From a virus, in the IMG/VR virus record IMGVR_UViG_3300034121_000161, positions 1 through 26,776 of that record: DNA of 26,776 nucleotides; one strand, given 5' to 3'. The notes beneath the pieces are model-generated. The model saw only the letters and a program-made list of their open reading frames with translations. It searched no databases and was not told the origin of the DNA. Positions 13,916 through 21,683 of the stretch are shown one piece after another. The translations under genes and the position numbers were made by a program. Positions within the stretch are counted from its first letter, which is position 1. Each line of letters starts with the position of its first letter.

Positions 13916-14848
13916 TTAATATCTTTCGCCTGAAGTTTGATTGTCGCTGGAGCCTGTATTGCGCCCATTAACAGCACTACTGCTGTCACCTTTTGATGTG
14001 CTGGCTGATTGTGCTACATACGGCTTGCCAAAGTCAAAGCTACTATTGAACAATGCTTCAACACGATTCATACTTGGATCAGTGCTACTATTTGTTAATT
14101 CGGCATAGACAATTTGAAAGTCTTGTTTGTTTGTTCTACGACCACTTACTTTATTTTCCAACACACCCATAATGCTACTTGCAATAAGTGTAATAGTATG
14201 AGTAGTAGTGGGTTCTTGATCACTTATATCTATATCTTCTTGGACACTGAAGTTGCTGACAACGCCGGTAAATCTTTTATATACTTTAGCGTTTCCTAAT
14301 CCATCTGTTAATACATCCTGTGTGTCATAGTCAAAGAACGCACGATAAATGTTTATTTCACCACCTTTGATCTGTGTGCCTAATACTGCGGCAATATAAA
14401 CAGAGGGAATGGCACTTAAAGTTAATTGTATTTCATCGTTGGCATTTGAGATATTACTTTGTATGTCACTGACTGTTAAGAATCCTGCCAATGCTTGATA
14501 AGCCTTGCCGTTATGACTTACTGCTTTATAACAGTTACTGATGTAATAAGTTAAGCCAATAATGCCTGCCTGTGTTTGACTGCCTGTTGCGGTGCTGAAG
14601 AAGCTTACGCTACTTGTTGTTGCACCCGTGACTACATGTGTTCCATTGTATGTTGCGGGAATCATATTGCTGACTGTGATAGTATCACCTACACCAAAGG
14701 GTGCTGTTGCTTCAGCGGCAAAAGTTATTGTGGCTGTTGATCCTGTGCCACTTGCACCAGTTGTAGGATTAGTGACTATCAGTGTTAGGTCAATTAGAAC
14801 ACCATATTCAATCTTAGGAAGATCAACTTCTGGAATTGCTGTTGTCAT
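13916..14848 (-). CDS. Tail-tip protein (lambda L-like position), 310 aa
   Basis: Core segments IEYGVLIDLTLIVTNPTTG, then YYISNCYKAVSHNGKAYQAL, NANDEIQLTLSAI and IKGGEINIYRAFFDYD match a tail protein type common in uncultured phages, with the role of a distal tail or baseplate hub component. Between residues 31 and 97 a module starting GASGTGSTATITF and containing the NMIPATYNG core interrupts the first strand pair; it resembles residues 729-798 of the J-like protein. The C-terminus is a Ser/Gly/Asn-rich tail. Its start overlaps the upstream stop as ATGA, and the order TMP, this pair, then J-like fits lambda M/L. No Cys cluster for an Fe-S site, unlike lambda gpL, is apparent. Confidence 0.78.
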   Translation of the reverse strand: MTTAIPEVDLPKIEYGVLIDLTLIVTNPTTGASGTGSTATITFAAEATAPFGVGDTITVSNMIPATYNGTHVVTGATTSSVSFFSTATGSQTQAGIIGLTYYISNCYKAVSHNGKAYQALAGFLTVSDIQSNISNANDEIQLTLSAIPSVYIAAVLGTQIKGGEINIYRAFFDYDTQDVLTDGLGNAKVYKRFTGVVSNFSVQEDIDISDQEPTTTHTITLIASSIMGVLENKVSGRRTNKQDFQIVYAELTNSSTDPSMNRVEALFNSSFDFGKPYVAQSASTSKGDSSSAVNGRNTGSSDNQTSGERY

Positions 14849-15720
14849 AGTATTTCCTCAACCATTTCAAAGTCGCTGGTAAATTCTACTAACTGGCCTG
14901 GCAAGAATCTAATCTGTGGTAGTTTGCTTACAACTACATTGAATACTGCGGCTCTGCGTCCAACATATATATCTGTTCCTGAACTAAATGTTTCTAACTT
15001 GCCACGATGAACTGTAACTACTGCTGTGGCACTTGCACTAACTACAACATCACTGCTGACAATATAAGGATAGACTCCATCTTCAATTCTTAAATAATCT
15101 CCAGCTTTGAAAATATAATTACCTACAGTTGGTGAGCCAACTTTTGTTATAGTCAGTGCGTTGCCTGTCATTGATGTTGCTGTATAATTATTAAGCGCAC
15201 TATTACCTATAGTATAAGTGCCTGCTGCCTGCACAGTAAATGCTGCCGCGATAGTAATTACGCTGCCTGCAATAACGGTTATTTTAGTTGTGCCGATAAT
15301 ACCTGTTCCTGATATACTCATTCCCACTGCTAGATTGATAGTGTCGTTTAATGTAACAGTAAATGCGGCTACAGCACCACCAGAAACGAATGTTTTTGTA
15401 ATATTATCTTGGCTAAGATCGCCTTGATATTCTGTAATCCAATCCATACCAGTCTGCGTTAGTGCTCCAGTTGATGTATTAAAGTTAGTCAGTGCTATGC
15501 TTTGCGTGGTATATCTATCTGATGTAAATATTGGTTCAAATATTGCTCTATATTCAGTGTAGGTCCAAACAGGTTTAGGTGTAACTGTAAATCTAAATGG
15601 GTTGGCCCAGTTGCGACTGGCAACACTGATCCTACCACTGCGGCTAACTGTTTGTGCTACTAATTTACTGCGATTAATTTCAATGTTACTCGCTGTGTTA
15701 ATTATGTCTTGTAATGCCAT
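14845..15720 (-). CDS. Tail-tip protein (lambda M-like position), 291 aa
   Basis: Directly after the tape measure gene with a TAATG overlap. The N-terminal part (SRSGRISVASRNWANPFRFT, then VTPKPVWTYTEYRAIFEPIF and SDRYTTQSIAL) matches a tail protein seen after tape measure genes in aquatic siphophages. Residues 108-172 hold an inserted module (TKTFVSGG, VGMSISGTGI, FTVQAAGTYTIGN) also present at 839-908 of the J-like protein. The C-terminal part (YIFKAGDYLRIEDGVYPYIV, VHRGKLETFSSGTDIYVGRR) is beta-rich. Probable role: adaptor between tail tube and tip. Assignment to the distal tail region is based on position; sequence alone would say only phage tail protein. Confidence 0.78.
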   Translation of the reverse strand: MALQDIINTASNIEINRSKLVAQTVSRSGRISVASRNWANPFRFTVTPKPVWTYTEYRAIFEPIFTSDRYTTQSIALTNFNTSTGALTQTGMDWITEYQGDLSQDNITKTFVSGGAVAAFTVTLNDTINLAVGMSISGTGIIGTTKITVIAGSVITIAAAFTVQAAGTYTIGNSALNNYTATSMTGNALTITKVGSPTVGNYIFKAGDYLRIEDGVYPYIVSSDVVVSASATAVVTVHRGKLETFSSGTDIYVGRRAAVFNVVVSKLPQIRFLPGQLVEFTSDFEMVEEIL

Positions 15721-18296
15721 TATCTACGGCTCCTTATTGGTAATTGTCGTCTGCCTTGTTCTGCTACATTGTGAATAAACTCTGGATCACGGGCTAACAT
15801 ACTTCTAAAACTACTGGCGTCCATTGCTTGGATACTGTAGGTAACTTCTGTTGTGTTATTGACAACACTACTTCCGCCACCCAATGCGTTGTTTGGAATA
15901 ATACGCCCTGCGCTTTGTGGAACAAATAGTTCTGGACCACGCTCGCCTACAATACTTGGAACACCCACTGGAGGCATACCACCATTGGCAAATCCAAATA
16001 TCTTACCTATGCCGCCTAATATATCACCACCACCAAATAATCCTGTCAGTGCTTTCTGTGCTTGTATTCTAGCAAAGTCAGCAATCATACTATTAGCCAA
16101 GTCTTTGAAACTTAACTTACCTGTTTGCACGAACTTAACGAACACATCTTCAATGCCTTTGGTAAAGTTCTGCATGGTTTTGCCAGCATATTCAGCATTG
16201 GTAGTAATACTGTTGCGATACTTTTCTGTGGCCTGTGCCCATCCAAAACTAAAGCTGTTTTGTTCTTCTGTGGTTCGTGCCTGTGTTTCTTGTATTCTAG
16301 CCAATCTGTCATCGTATAACTTATTGATTTCTTCCATACGCTGTTTCATACCACCAACACCTTCAAATGGTAGATTTTGTATCTTTTGTATTTCTTCTAA
16401 TTGTTTTTTGCGTTCATTTTCTAAATCAAATAATTGTGTAGCCGCTGTTTTATCTTGCTCACGCAGATTTAGAATGCCACGCTCAAGTTCTTCACGACGC
16501 ATTAGTAAATCAAATGATTGTTTCTGTGCATCTAGTTGTTCAAAGGCTTGCACCTTTGCGGCACCTTGTTGGCTTTGAAAGCCGGCTATTTCTTCCTGTG
16601 CCTTAGACATTTCTTCCATTAAGTCAATAATATTTTTAAGTTCTTGCTGGCGATTCTTTTCTAACATTCTAGCAGTTTGCAAGCGTTCTATATATTCTCC
16701 AATATTTTTTGCCTGTGTTGAGGTAAGTTCTTTAACTTTAGCAATTTCTTTATCAATAAAACCAATGGCAGCCTTTTGATCTTCTGTGCCTTGAGCATAT
16801 TGTCTGCGAGTTTCTAATAGATCTTTTATTGTGTCTTTTTCTTTTTTATATACATCGGACAACGCTCTAGCTAATTCAATTTCATCTTCTTTCTTACCAA
16901 TCAATCGTGTGTCTAATGCCAGAGACTCAAGTTGTTGATCATTGTTAAAAGCAAGATTATCACTGACCTTACGAATTTCACTGGCAAGTTTGCCTAATCT
17001 TTCTTGATAGGCTTTTGTGGCTGCGTCTGCTTCTTCTTTGGCTTTCTTATCTTTTTCTAATTGCACCAACATTGCGTTTTGTCCAGACAGTCGCTTTGTT
17101 TCAGCATCACTTTGATTAGGTGCGTCTGGTTTAATATTAAAGAATTTTTTAGCAACATCGGCTAATTTGTCAAACTGATTAATTATAAAGTCCAAGGGAC
17201 TAAAATTAAATATAAGTTTGCTTAAAAATTCAATAGCTTGTATTACAGTATAGATGATACCTGCAACACCAGCAAAGCGTAAAAAGCCTTTGGCCAATGC
17301 TCCTAATGCAAATCCTACACTGGTCAATCCACCGAATGCTGTGGGCAATAATCCAATGGCACGACCTAAGTTAAGAATAAAATATTTTATACTGCCAGCA
17401 ATAATTACGAATTGTTTGGCAAAGAAAGCAAGAACACCACCTGTTGCTGTAGCGGCGGCACTTAAACCACCTAACAGTCCGTTGATAAGTCCAATACCTT
17501 TGAATAAAGCAAATGCTGCCACTGCGGCTAATATTGCTCTGATTAAACTTTCAAAAGCACTTACACTAACATTAATACTTTTAACAATATCATTTAATGG
17601 TTGAGCAACTCTAAGTAATGCTTCAGTGAGTTGGCTGAATTGTTTTTTCATATTCTCGCTGGCATCAGCACCTGACTTCAATGCCGCAACCGATTCTGGA
17701 CTGATAACTTGACCTTGTTGTGTTTGTTGCACACCTCCAAAACTTACGCTTCTAGCAGTTTTACCAAATAGATCAGTTTGTGTTCTAATTTGTGCTGTAG
17801 CACTACTTAAACCAGCAATGCCTGCAATACTTCTTTTTGCAAGTTCTTCAATGCCGTTTTTATTTAGATCATTAACTGATATGCCAACTTCTTTAAATGA
17901 TTTCATTGCCGCATCATTACCATTACGAGCTTGTGCAATAGTATCAGCAAATTTTAATATTGCATTCTGTGCTCCTTCTGCTGTGCCTCCATTTAATTCA
18001 AATGCACGGCTTAGACCTAATACACTTTCAATACTTAGATCAGTGGTAACACTGATGTCTTTAATAGCATTAGCAAAATTGTTGGCACTTTGAATTGCTG
18101 TGGCACTGACTAAGCCTGCCAACGCTGTTTTCAATCCGCCAATTCTAGATATTAAATTGTTGCTGACTAAATTAACATCGTTAATACTTTTACTGGCATT
18201 TTGTCCAAACTTTTTAGTAGCATTGTCGGCAGCATTGATACCTGCAATATACTGTTTGTTATCTACTGTAATCGCTACACTAATATTACTGGCCAT
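15720..18296 (-). CDS. Tail tape measure protein, 858 aa
   Basis: Standard tape measure layout. The N-terminus is helical (VDNKQYIAGINAADNATKKF). A hydrophobic, Gly/Ala-rich middle part (about 250-360) could insert into the host membrane. A long charged coiled coil follows (about 420-680). The C-terminus has the hallmark FANGGMPPVGVPSIVGERGP then ELFVPQSAGRIIPN. Lambda-family tape measure proteins share the ANGG...VGE.GPE.F.P...G.I.PN end, which matches here. At about 0.15 nm per residue, length predicts a tail of roughly 130 nm; the rule is established, the figure is an estimate. It sits after the chaperone pair, as expected. Starts one base after the gp10-like stop. Confidence 0.95.
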   Translation of the reverse strand: MASNISVAITVDNKQYIAGINAADNATKKFGQNASKSINDVNLVSNNLISRIGGLKTALAGLVSATAIQSANNFANAIKDISVTTDLSIESVLGLSRAFELNGGTAEGAQNAILKFADTIAQARNGNDAAMKSFKEVGISVNDLNKNGIEELAKRSIAGIAGLSSATAQIRTQTDLFGKTARSVSFGGVQQTQQGQVISPESVAALKSGADASENMKKQFSQLTEALLRVAQPLNDIVKSINVSVSAFESLIRAILAAVAAFALFKGIGLINGLLGGLSAAATATGGVLAFFAKQFVIIAGSIKYFILNLGRAIGLLPTAFGGLTSVGFALGALAKGFLRFAGVAGIIYTVIQAIEFLSKLIFNFSPLDFIINQFDKLADVAKKFFNIKPDAPNQSDAETKRLSGQNAMLVQLEKDKKAKEEADAATKAYQERLGKLASEIRKVSDNLAFNNDQQLESLALDTRLIGKKEDEIELARALSDVYKKEKDTIKDLLETRRQYAQGTEDQKAAIGFIDKEIAKVKELTSTQAKNIGEYIERLQTARMLEKNRQQELKNIIDLMEEMSKAQEEIAGFQSQQGAAKVQAFEQLDAQKQSFDLLMRREELERGILNLREQDKTAATQLFDLENERKKQLEEIQKIQNLPFEGVGGMKQRMEEINKLYDDRLARIQETQARTTEEQNSFSFGWAQATEKYRNSITTNAEYAGKTMQNFTKGIEDVFVKFVQTGKLSFKDLANSMIADFARIQAQKALTGLFGGGDILGGIGKIFGFANGGMPPVGVPSIVGERGPELFVPQSAGRIIPNNALGGGSSVVNNTTEVTYSIQAMDASSFRSMLARDPEFIHNVAEQGRRQLPIRSRR

Positions 18297-18297
18297 G

Positions 18298-18594
18298 TTA
18301 GATTCCTTTTAATCTGCGATCCACTTCTTTTTGGATTGCTTGTTCTGTTGGAGCAATGATACCTTGACCATTAGTCTGCGGACTCCAGTTATCTTCTAAA
18401 CGTTGTGCGTAAGGATAATTTGCTGTAACGGTATTGCCCTGTAAGTTAGTATTTCTACGGGCATTACCACCATTTACTCTTGCTATAGGAGTCTTAGACT
18501 TCATAGTTCGTTCAGCAAACTCAGGCAAGTCATCTAATGCGTTTAATGCTTTAGACATCTGCTTATTGAACTGTGTTAAATTAACTTTTGGCAC
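18298..18594 (-). CDS. HK97 gp10-like / neck-type tail protein, 98 aa, GTG start
   Basis: I choose the GTG at 18594 because GGAGAG lies seven bases before it; an ATG at 18630 would add 12 residues that overlap the chaperone gene and has no clear RBS. The core SKTPIARVNGGNARRNTNLQ then GNTVTANYPYAQRLEDNWSP and IIAPTEQAIQKEVDRRL matches the K-x-P...GNARR.T...G......YPYAQRL...S pattern of gp10-like head-tail joining proteins. Those genes usually stand before the major tail gene, so the position between chaperones and tape measure is unusual. It overlaps the T-like stop by 14 bp. Confidence 0.78.
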   Translation of the reverse strand: MPKVNLTQFNKQMSKALNALDDLPEFAERTMKSKTPIARVNGGNARRNTNLQGNTVTANYPYAQRLEDNWSPQTNGQGIIAPTEQAIQKEVDRRLKGI

Positions 18595-18841
18595 GGACTC
18601 TCTCCATGGCAGCCAACATAGTCTTCTCACTTAATTTAGGTGTGGGCTTTTTATCGCCATTCATTGCTCGCTCTTGCACAGCGTTTCTATATCCTATGGC
18701 AGTATCAGCAATAAACACATCAAAGGTATTGGCACGGGTCATAACTTCACTGGGAAGTATTCCGTATCGTTCGCTTAATGTATCTATTAACATAATCATA
18801 CTGAGTTCTATGCTGTGTTCTGGAATCTCTTCCTGTGTTAC
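18581..18841 (-). CDS. Tail assembly chaperone extension (T-like, -1 frame), 86 aa segment
   Basis: Open in the -1 frame from the slippery site to the stop: 14 codons (VTQEEIPEHSIELS) join to the frame starting MIMLIDTLSERYGI. The fused G-T product would be 184 residues. An independent ATG exists at 18799, but no Shine-Dalgarno precedes it, so frameshifting is the likely route. The helical segment (LSERYGILPSEVMTRANTFD) and basic C-terminus match second-part tail chaperones, which in lambda bind the tape measure while the G part contacts the tail tube protein. The next gene overlaps its end. Confidence 0.85.
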   Translation of the reverse strand, partial: VTQEEIPEHSIELSMIMLIDTLSERYGILPSEVMTRANTFDVFIADTAIGYRNAVQERAMNGDKKPTPKLSEKTMLAAMERVRAKS

Positions 18842-19134
18842 TTTCCCAAGCGTTCTACCACCGCTCCTATAACTGTCATCATTACATCATTGGGTAATGC
18901 TTCACCATCTTTAACTGCGGGTTGTCCTGACTCATCAAGCACTAGGCCATTGACCATCTTAATCATTTCACCATAGTTGTCTGCACCCAGAGTAGCCATT
19001 TTGATAAACTGTTCAATGGGCTGACGATCCATGATCCAAAACTCTAACTCATCACCATACTTTTCTTTGATCTCTGGTGTGTCTAAAGTAATTTTAATTA
19101 GTTGTGGCTTACTTGCCAGTTGTGTTAATTTCAT
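18838..19134 (-). CDS. Tail assembly chaperone (lambda G-like), 98 aa
   Basis: Located between the major tail gene and tape measure, as in lambda and most siphophages. Begins MKLTQLASKPQLIKITLDTP, continues with EFWIMDRQPIEQFIKMATLG and ends LGK-stop at the slippery site. Start overlaps the stop of the 58-aa gene as ATGA, with GAGGA upstream. The size, acidic helical nature and 3' frameshift signal support the assignment. Not expected in the mature virion. Confidence 0.88.
   Translation of the reverse strand: MKLTQLASKPQLIKITLDTPEIKEKYGDELEFWIMDRQPIEQFIKMATLGADNYGEMIKMVNGLVLDESGQPAVKDGEALPNDVMMTVIGAVVERLGK
18841..18847 (-). promoter_or_regulatory. Programmed -1 frameshift site GGGAAAG
   Basis: The heptamer G GGA AAG is in the correct phase (zero-frame codons TTG GGA AAG TAA) and is the same sequence used by lambda G/GT. 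The stop codon follows directly, and the -1 frame is open into the T-like frame. An AGGAG (18864-18868) lies 16 nt upstream and could act as a stimulatory internal Shine-Dalgarno. A 4-bp GGAA/TTCC hairpin is the only downstream structure I see. Confidence 0.92.
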
Positions 19135-19307
19135 TTCATATCCTCATATCTTTGTTTTAGGTAATGAATAGTTGCTAATGCAAATTTCATTCTAACTTCT
19201 GCTTGTTCCAAGTCTCTCTTGGCACATCTTAATTCGCTGAGTGCTTTAGCAACTTCTGCTTCTATACTGCGAAATATCTCACTATCTGTTTTATCGTCAA
19301 ATATCAT
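19131..19307 (-). CDS. Small helical protein, 58 aa
   Basis: ATG preceded by AGGAG at five-base spacing and terminating with ATGA overlap on the chaperone gene. Almost entirely helical and charged (RSIEAEVAKALSELRCAKRD, then LEQAEVRMKFALATIHYLKQ), with heptad-like spacing. It is located between the terminator at 19352-19369 and the tail chaperone. No family recognised. It may be a tail assembly helper; its coupling to the chaperone start suggests co-regulation. Confidence 0.75.
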   Translation of the reverse strand: MIFDDKTDSEIFRSIEAEVAKALSELRCAKRDLEQAEVRMKFALATIHYLKQRYEDMK

Positions 19308-19351
19308 AATATCTCCTACTTGTTATTTATACATTATTTCAGCCAAACAAA

Positions 19352-19369
19352 AAGCACCCTGAGGTGCTT
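19352..19369 (-). terminator. Intrinsic terminator after the major tail gene
   Basis: Stem AAGCACC/GGTGCTT (7 bp), loop TCAG on the minus strand, followed by a T-rich tract (TTTTTGTTT if the stem's last bases are included). It stands 22 bp after the major tail protein stop and before the chaperone and tape measure genes. No strong promoter follows it, so partial read-through would set a high ratio of tube protein to downstream products. Confidence 0.8.
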
Positions 19370-19390
19370 GATGTTATTCTCGTTAAAGAA

Positions 19391-19858
19391 TTATACTACT
19401 GTGTAGTCGCCAGTAACAGTTAATGTTACAGGTGATACCCAAACAGGAGCATCTGCACTAACGGTTGGAGCCAAGCCAGTGATATAGGCCTGACCACTAA
19501 TGGTTTTGCCTGCGCTGCCTGTGCTTGTGTCGCCTAGATATAAACTAAAATTTGTTAAAGTTTTATCTTTGCTTAGACCAAAAATACCCTTGTTAATTGC
19601 CACATTTGCGCCTGCGCCTGTGCCAAAGAATACTGTTTGATCTAGAACAACGTTTAAGTCTAGTCCGTTGGTTGCTGTAGTTGCAACATTTAATTTACTA
19701 CCTGAATCCAGTTGAGTCCATGTAAAAACATCATTTGAGTTATTAACTGTGATGTCTTGCATGGCCGGCACAATTAGGTCAAGTAAGTCGCCAACAAGAC
19801 TCAAAGTGAGAGTTGCTTGAACGCCTGCTACGCCTGGTGCTGGGAATATGTATGCCAT
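19391..19858 (-). CDS. Major tail (tube) protein, 155 aa
   Basis: Beta-rich, Thr/Val/Asn-rich, no charged helices: MAYIFPAPGVAGVQATLTLS, DITVNNSNDVFTWTQLDSGS, and a C-terminal VWVSPVTLTVTGDYTVV. Size and composition fit a tube protein of a siphophage. Position before the chaperones and after the tail terminator gene fits. The following terminator is consistent with high expression of this gene compared with downstream genes. No Ig-like add-on domain is visible. Other small structural roles, such as decoration, are possible but less likely given the order. Confidence 0.75.
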   Translation of the reverse strand: MAYIFPAPGVAGVQATLTLSLVGDLLDLIVPAMQDITVNNSNDVFTWTQLDSGSKLNVATTATNGLDLNVVLDQTVFFGTGAGANVAINKGIFGLSKDKTLTNFSLYLGDTSTGSAGKTISGQAYITGLAPTVSADAPVWVSPVTLTVTGDYTVV

Positions 19859-19870
19859 ATTATGTTTTCC

Positions 19871-20263
19871 TTATGCTAAATTTGCGAATCTATACTCGCC
19901 CTCATAGACGACTCTATCGTTGTCTATGGTGACTGTATAGTCAAACAAGCGTGTATATACGCCTGTGATGGTAGTGATATCTTTAGCACTACCTAAGATT
20001 GTCAATGCTGAATCTAAATCTGTATTTCGTTGCTTTGCGTCTACTGAGAGATACCATCTTACAATGGTAATTCTAGAATTGATCTGCAATGTTCCCAATG
20101 TAGGAAATAGCGTGTCTTGTTCTGTATAGGGTTCATCCAAATATACTCTACGAGCATTTTTAAGATACAGCGCATTAGTTCCTTCTTCAAACGGCAGTTC
20201 CTGACTGGTCTTAATGCTACCAGTTAGTTGTGCTGTCAAATAAGTTAATAATTGCGTTCTCAT
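19871..20263 (-). CDS. Tail terminator-type neck protein, 130 aa
   Basis: Starts MRTQLLTYLTAQLTGSIKTS at an ATGA overlap with the adaptor gene. Continues ELPFEEGTNALYLKNARRVY, INSRITIVRWYLSVDAKQRN, then FDYTVTIDNDRVVYEGEYRF. This short alpha helix followed by a beta sheet fits gpU/tail terminator-like proteins that cap the tail tube at the head-proximal end. It lies between the head-tail adaptor and major tail protein, the expected place. Sequence similarity alone is weak; a stopper protein is the alternative. Confidence 0.65.
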   Translation of the reverse strand: MRTQLLTYLTAQLTGSIKTSQELPFEEGTNALYLKNARRVYLDEPYTEQDTLFPTLGTLQINSRITIVRWYLSVDAKQRNTDLDSALTILGSAKDITTITGVYTRLFDYTVTIDNDRVVYEGEYRFANLA

Positions 20264-20769
20264 CTTACACGAACTCTATTTACAAAAGCAGCCATCTTGT
20301 CTGCAGTTTCAATTGTTGCGTTTTCGCTGAAGTCATACCAATCGCCGGCCTCTAACACTTCGTCAAACAATACATTATAACTGTCCTTATAGAACTTGAT
20401 CTTTGCGATCTCTGCGCTATCAGGATTGCCGAAGTCAGCAATAGTAGGATATGTATATTCGTGCAATGCCAAATATATATTCAAATCCTTGAATTCCTGA
20501 GTCCTTGCTAAGATATAATCTGGATCAACAACAGGTAGTAGGTTTGGATCAATGATGTCTGCCAACTTACGCTGATATTCTCTCCACCAGCTGGAGTTTC
20601 TAATCTGTGTTAGAATACGCTGACTGGCCATGTTTAGAAAGTTTTCAATTTCTGCTTGTGTAAGATCTTCATTTGCTTCAAATACACGACTATCACGAGC
20701 CTGTAGTTCGGCAAAGGTAGCGAAACGCAGAAACGTTGCGCCACTGTATACAAAATTTGGGTTGCTCAT
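20260..20769 (-). CDS. Head-tail adaptor (connector) protein, 169 aa
   Basis: Mostly helical: LRFATFAELQARDSRVFEAN, EDLTQAEIENFLNMASQRIL, TQIRNSSWWREYQRKLADII, then KDLNIYLALHEYTYPTIADF and IKFYKDSYNVLFDEVLEAGD. The pattern of an N-terminal helix pair with a Q...E...L.......I...I..S.WW motif and a bundle after it fits gp6/gp15-like connectors that attach below the portal. It follows the major capsid gene. Basic C-terminus (AAFVNRVRVR). Overlaps the terminator gene start. Confidence 0.75.
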   Translation of the reverse strand: MSNPNFVYSGATFLRFATFAELQARDSRVFEANEDLTQAEIENFLNMASQRILTQIRNSSWWREYQRKLADIIDPNLLPVVDPDYILARTQEFKDLNIYLALHEYTYPTIADFGNPDSAEIAKIKFYKDSYNVLFDEVLEAGDWYDFSENATIETADKMAAFVNRVRVR

Positions 20770-20798
20770 TGTGATAGTCCTTTAGATTAATTTAGCAA

Positions 20799-21659
20799 TT
20801 AAGAAAGTGCGCTGTCAAACTTCAAGTGACGACCGTAACCGTCTTGTAGTTCACCAACGCCATAGTATGCTGAACATACGATGTCTTCACCTAAGAAGGC
20901 TGCGCGACGCTGTGTTTCAATCTGGATGTCACCAATTAGACCAAAGCCTAGAGCATCACGGTGGAATACAGCACCTGGGAAATCACCTGGGTTTGTAACA
21001 GCGTCAATGTTGCTTGTTTCATAGATTGGGATACCAGCTAATTGTCCAACATAGCCCATACGCATTGCTTCGTTAGAAACTTCGCTGTATGCGCCTGATG
21101 TGAATGCAACAGCACCTGCTGTTGTCAATTCTTTCTTCAAGCTGAATGCGATTTCAGGATGTAATACGCAGACCATACCTTCTGTTGGAACAGCACTGGC
21201 TTTTAATGTAGCTACCGCTTTGAAGATGTCTTCTGCTGTAATAACTGCTGTATAGTTGCCATAACCTGCCGCAAAACCTGCGAACAATGCTGTTAAGTCA
21301 GTGTCAATTTTTCGGGCTACAGCCTCGCCGAACAATCTTCCCAAGTCTGCTACAACATTACTTGTTGCTGAAGCACGAGCTAAGTCAGTTAGCAATGTGC
21401 GAATAGCAACAGGAGCGATTGTTAATGTTGCTTCTGTTGTTGTAACTGCTACATTAGGAACTTCGCTGCCTTCAGCTACTGCGGCTGCTGTTTGTGTAGG
21501 ATAAAATGGAACATTTACCGTTTTTCCCTGGCCCGCAGATAGAGTGTAATTTTTTACCAAACCGCGCATAATAGATCGCTCATTAAATACGAACATCGCT
21601 TCTTGAACGATCTCGGGTAATAGGGTTGCTAATGTCCCTGATGTTGTTTCGTTTGCCAT
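20799..21659 (-). CDS. Major capsid protein, 286 aa
   Basis: HK97-fold-type capsid protein of the small, delta-domain-free kind. Segments: LLPEIVQEAMFVFNERSIMR, then LSAGQGKTVNVPFYPTQTAA, AEGSEVPNVAVTTTEATLTI (E-loop to P-domain), a spine helix ARKIDTDLTALFAGFAAGYG, and the A-domain MVCVLHPEIAFSLKKELTTA, GIPIYETSNIDAV and AVFHRDALGFGLIGDIQIET. AAGQGKTV.VP and GIPIYE are common to marine phage capsids. Follows scaffold. RBS is AAGGAGAA. No separate prohead protease gene is visible, so maturation may occur without one. The promoter at 22415-22442 likely boosts it. Confidence 0.93.
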   Translation of the reverse strand: MANETTSGTLATLLPEIVQEAMFVFNERSIMRGLVKNYTLSAGQGKTVNVPFYPTQTAAAVAEGSEVPNVAVTTTEATLTIAPVAIRTLLTDLARASATSNVVADLGRLFGEAVARKIDTDLTALFAGFAAGYGNYTAVITAEDIFKAVATLKASAVPTEGMVCVLHPEIAFSLKKELTTAGAVAFTSGAYSEVSNEAMRMGYVGQLAGIPIYETSNIDAVTNPGDFPGAVFHRDALGFGLIGDIQIETQRRAAFLGEDIVCSAYYGVGELQDGYGRHLKFDSALS

Positions 21660-21683
21660 AATATAATTCTCCTTAAATGAATT

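Noticed and set aside
15853-16578. Long plus-strand open frame (241 codons) and other plus-strand frames across the structural genes
   Set aside because: They are antisense to well-supported genes such as the tape measure protein, lack ribosome sites, and have low-complexity products expected from the reverse of coding DNA.
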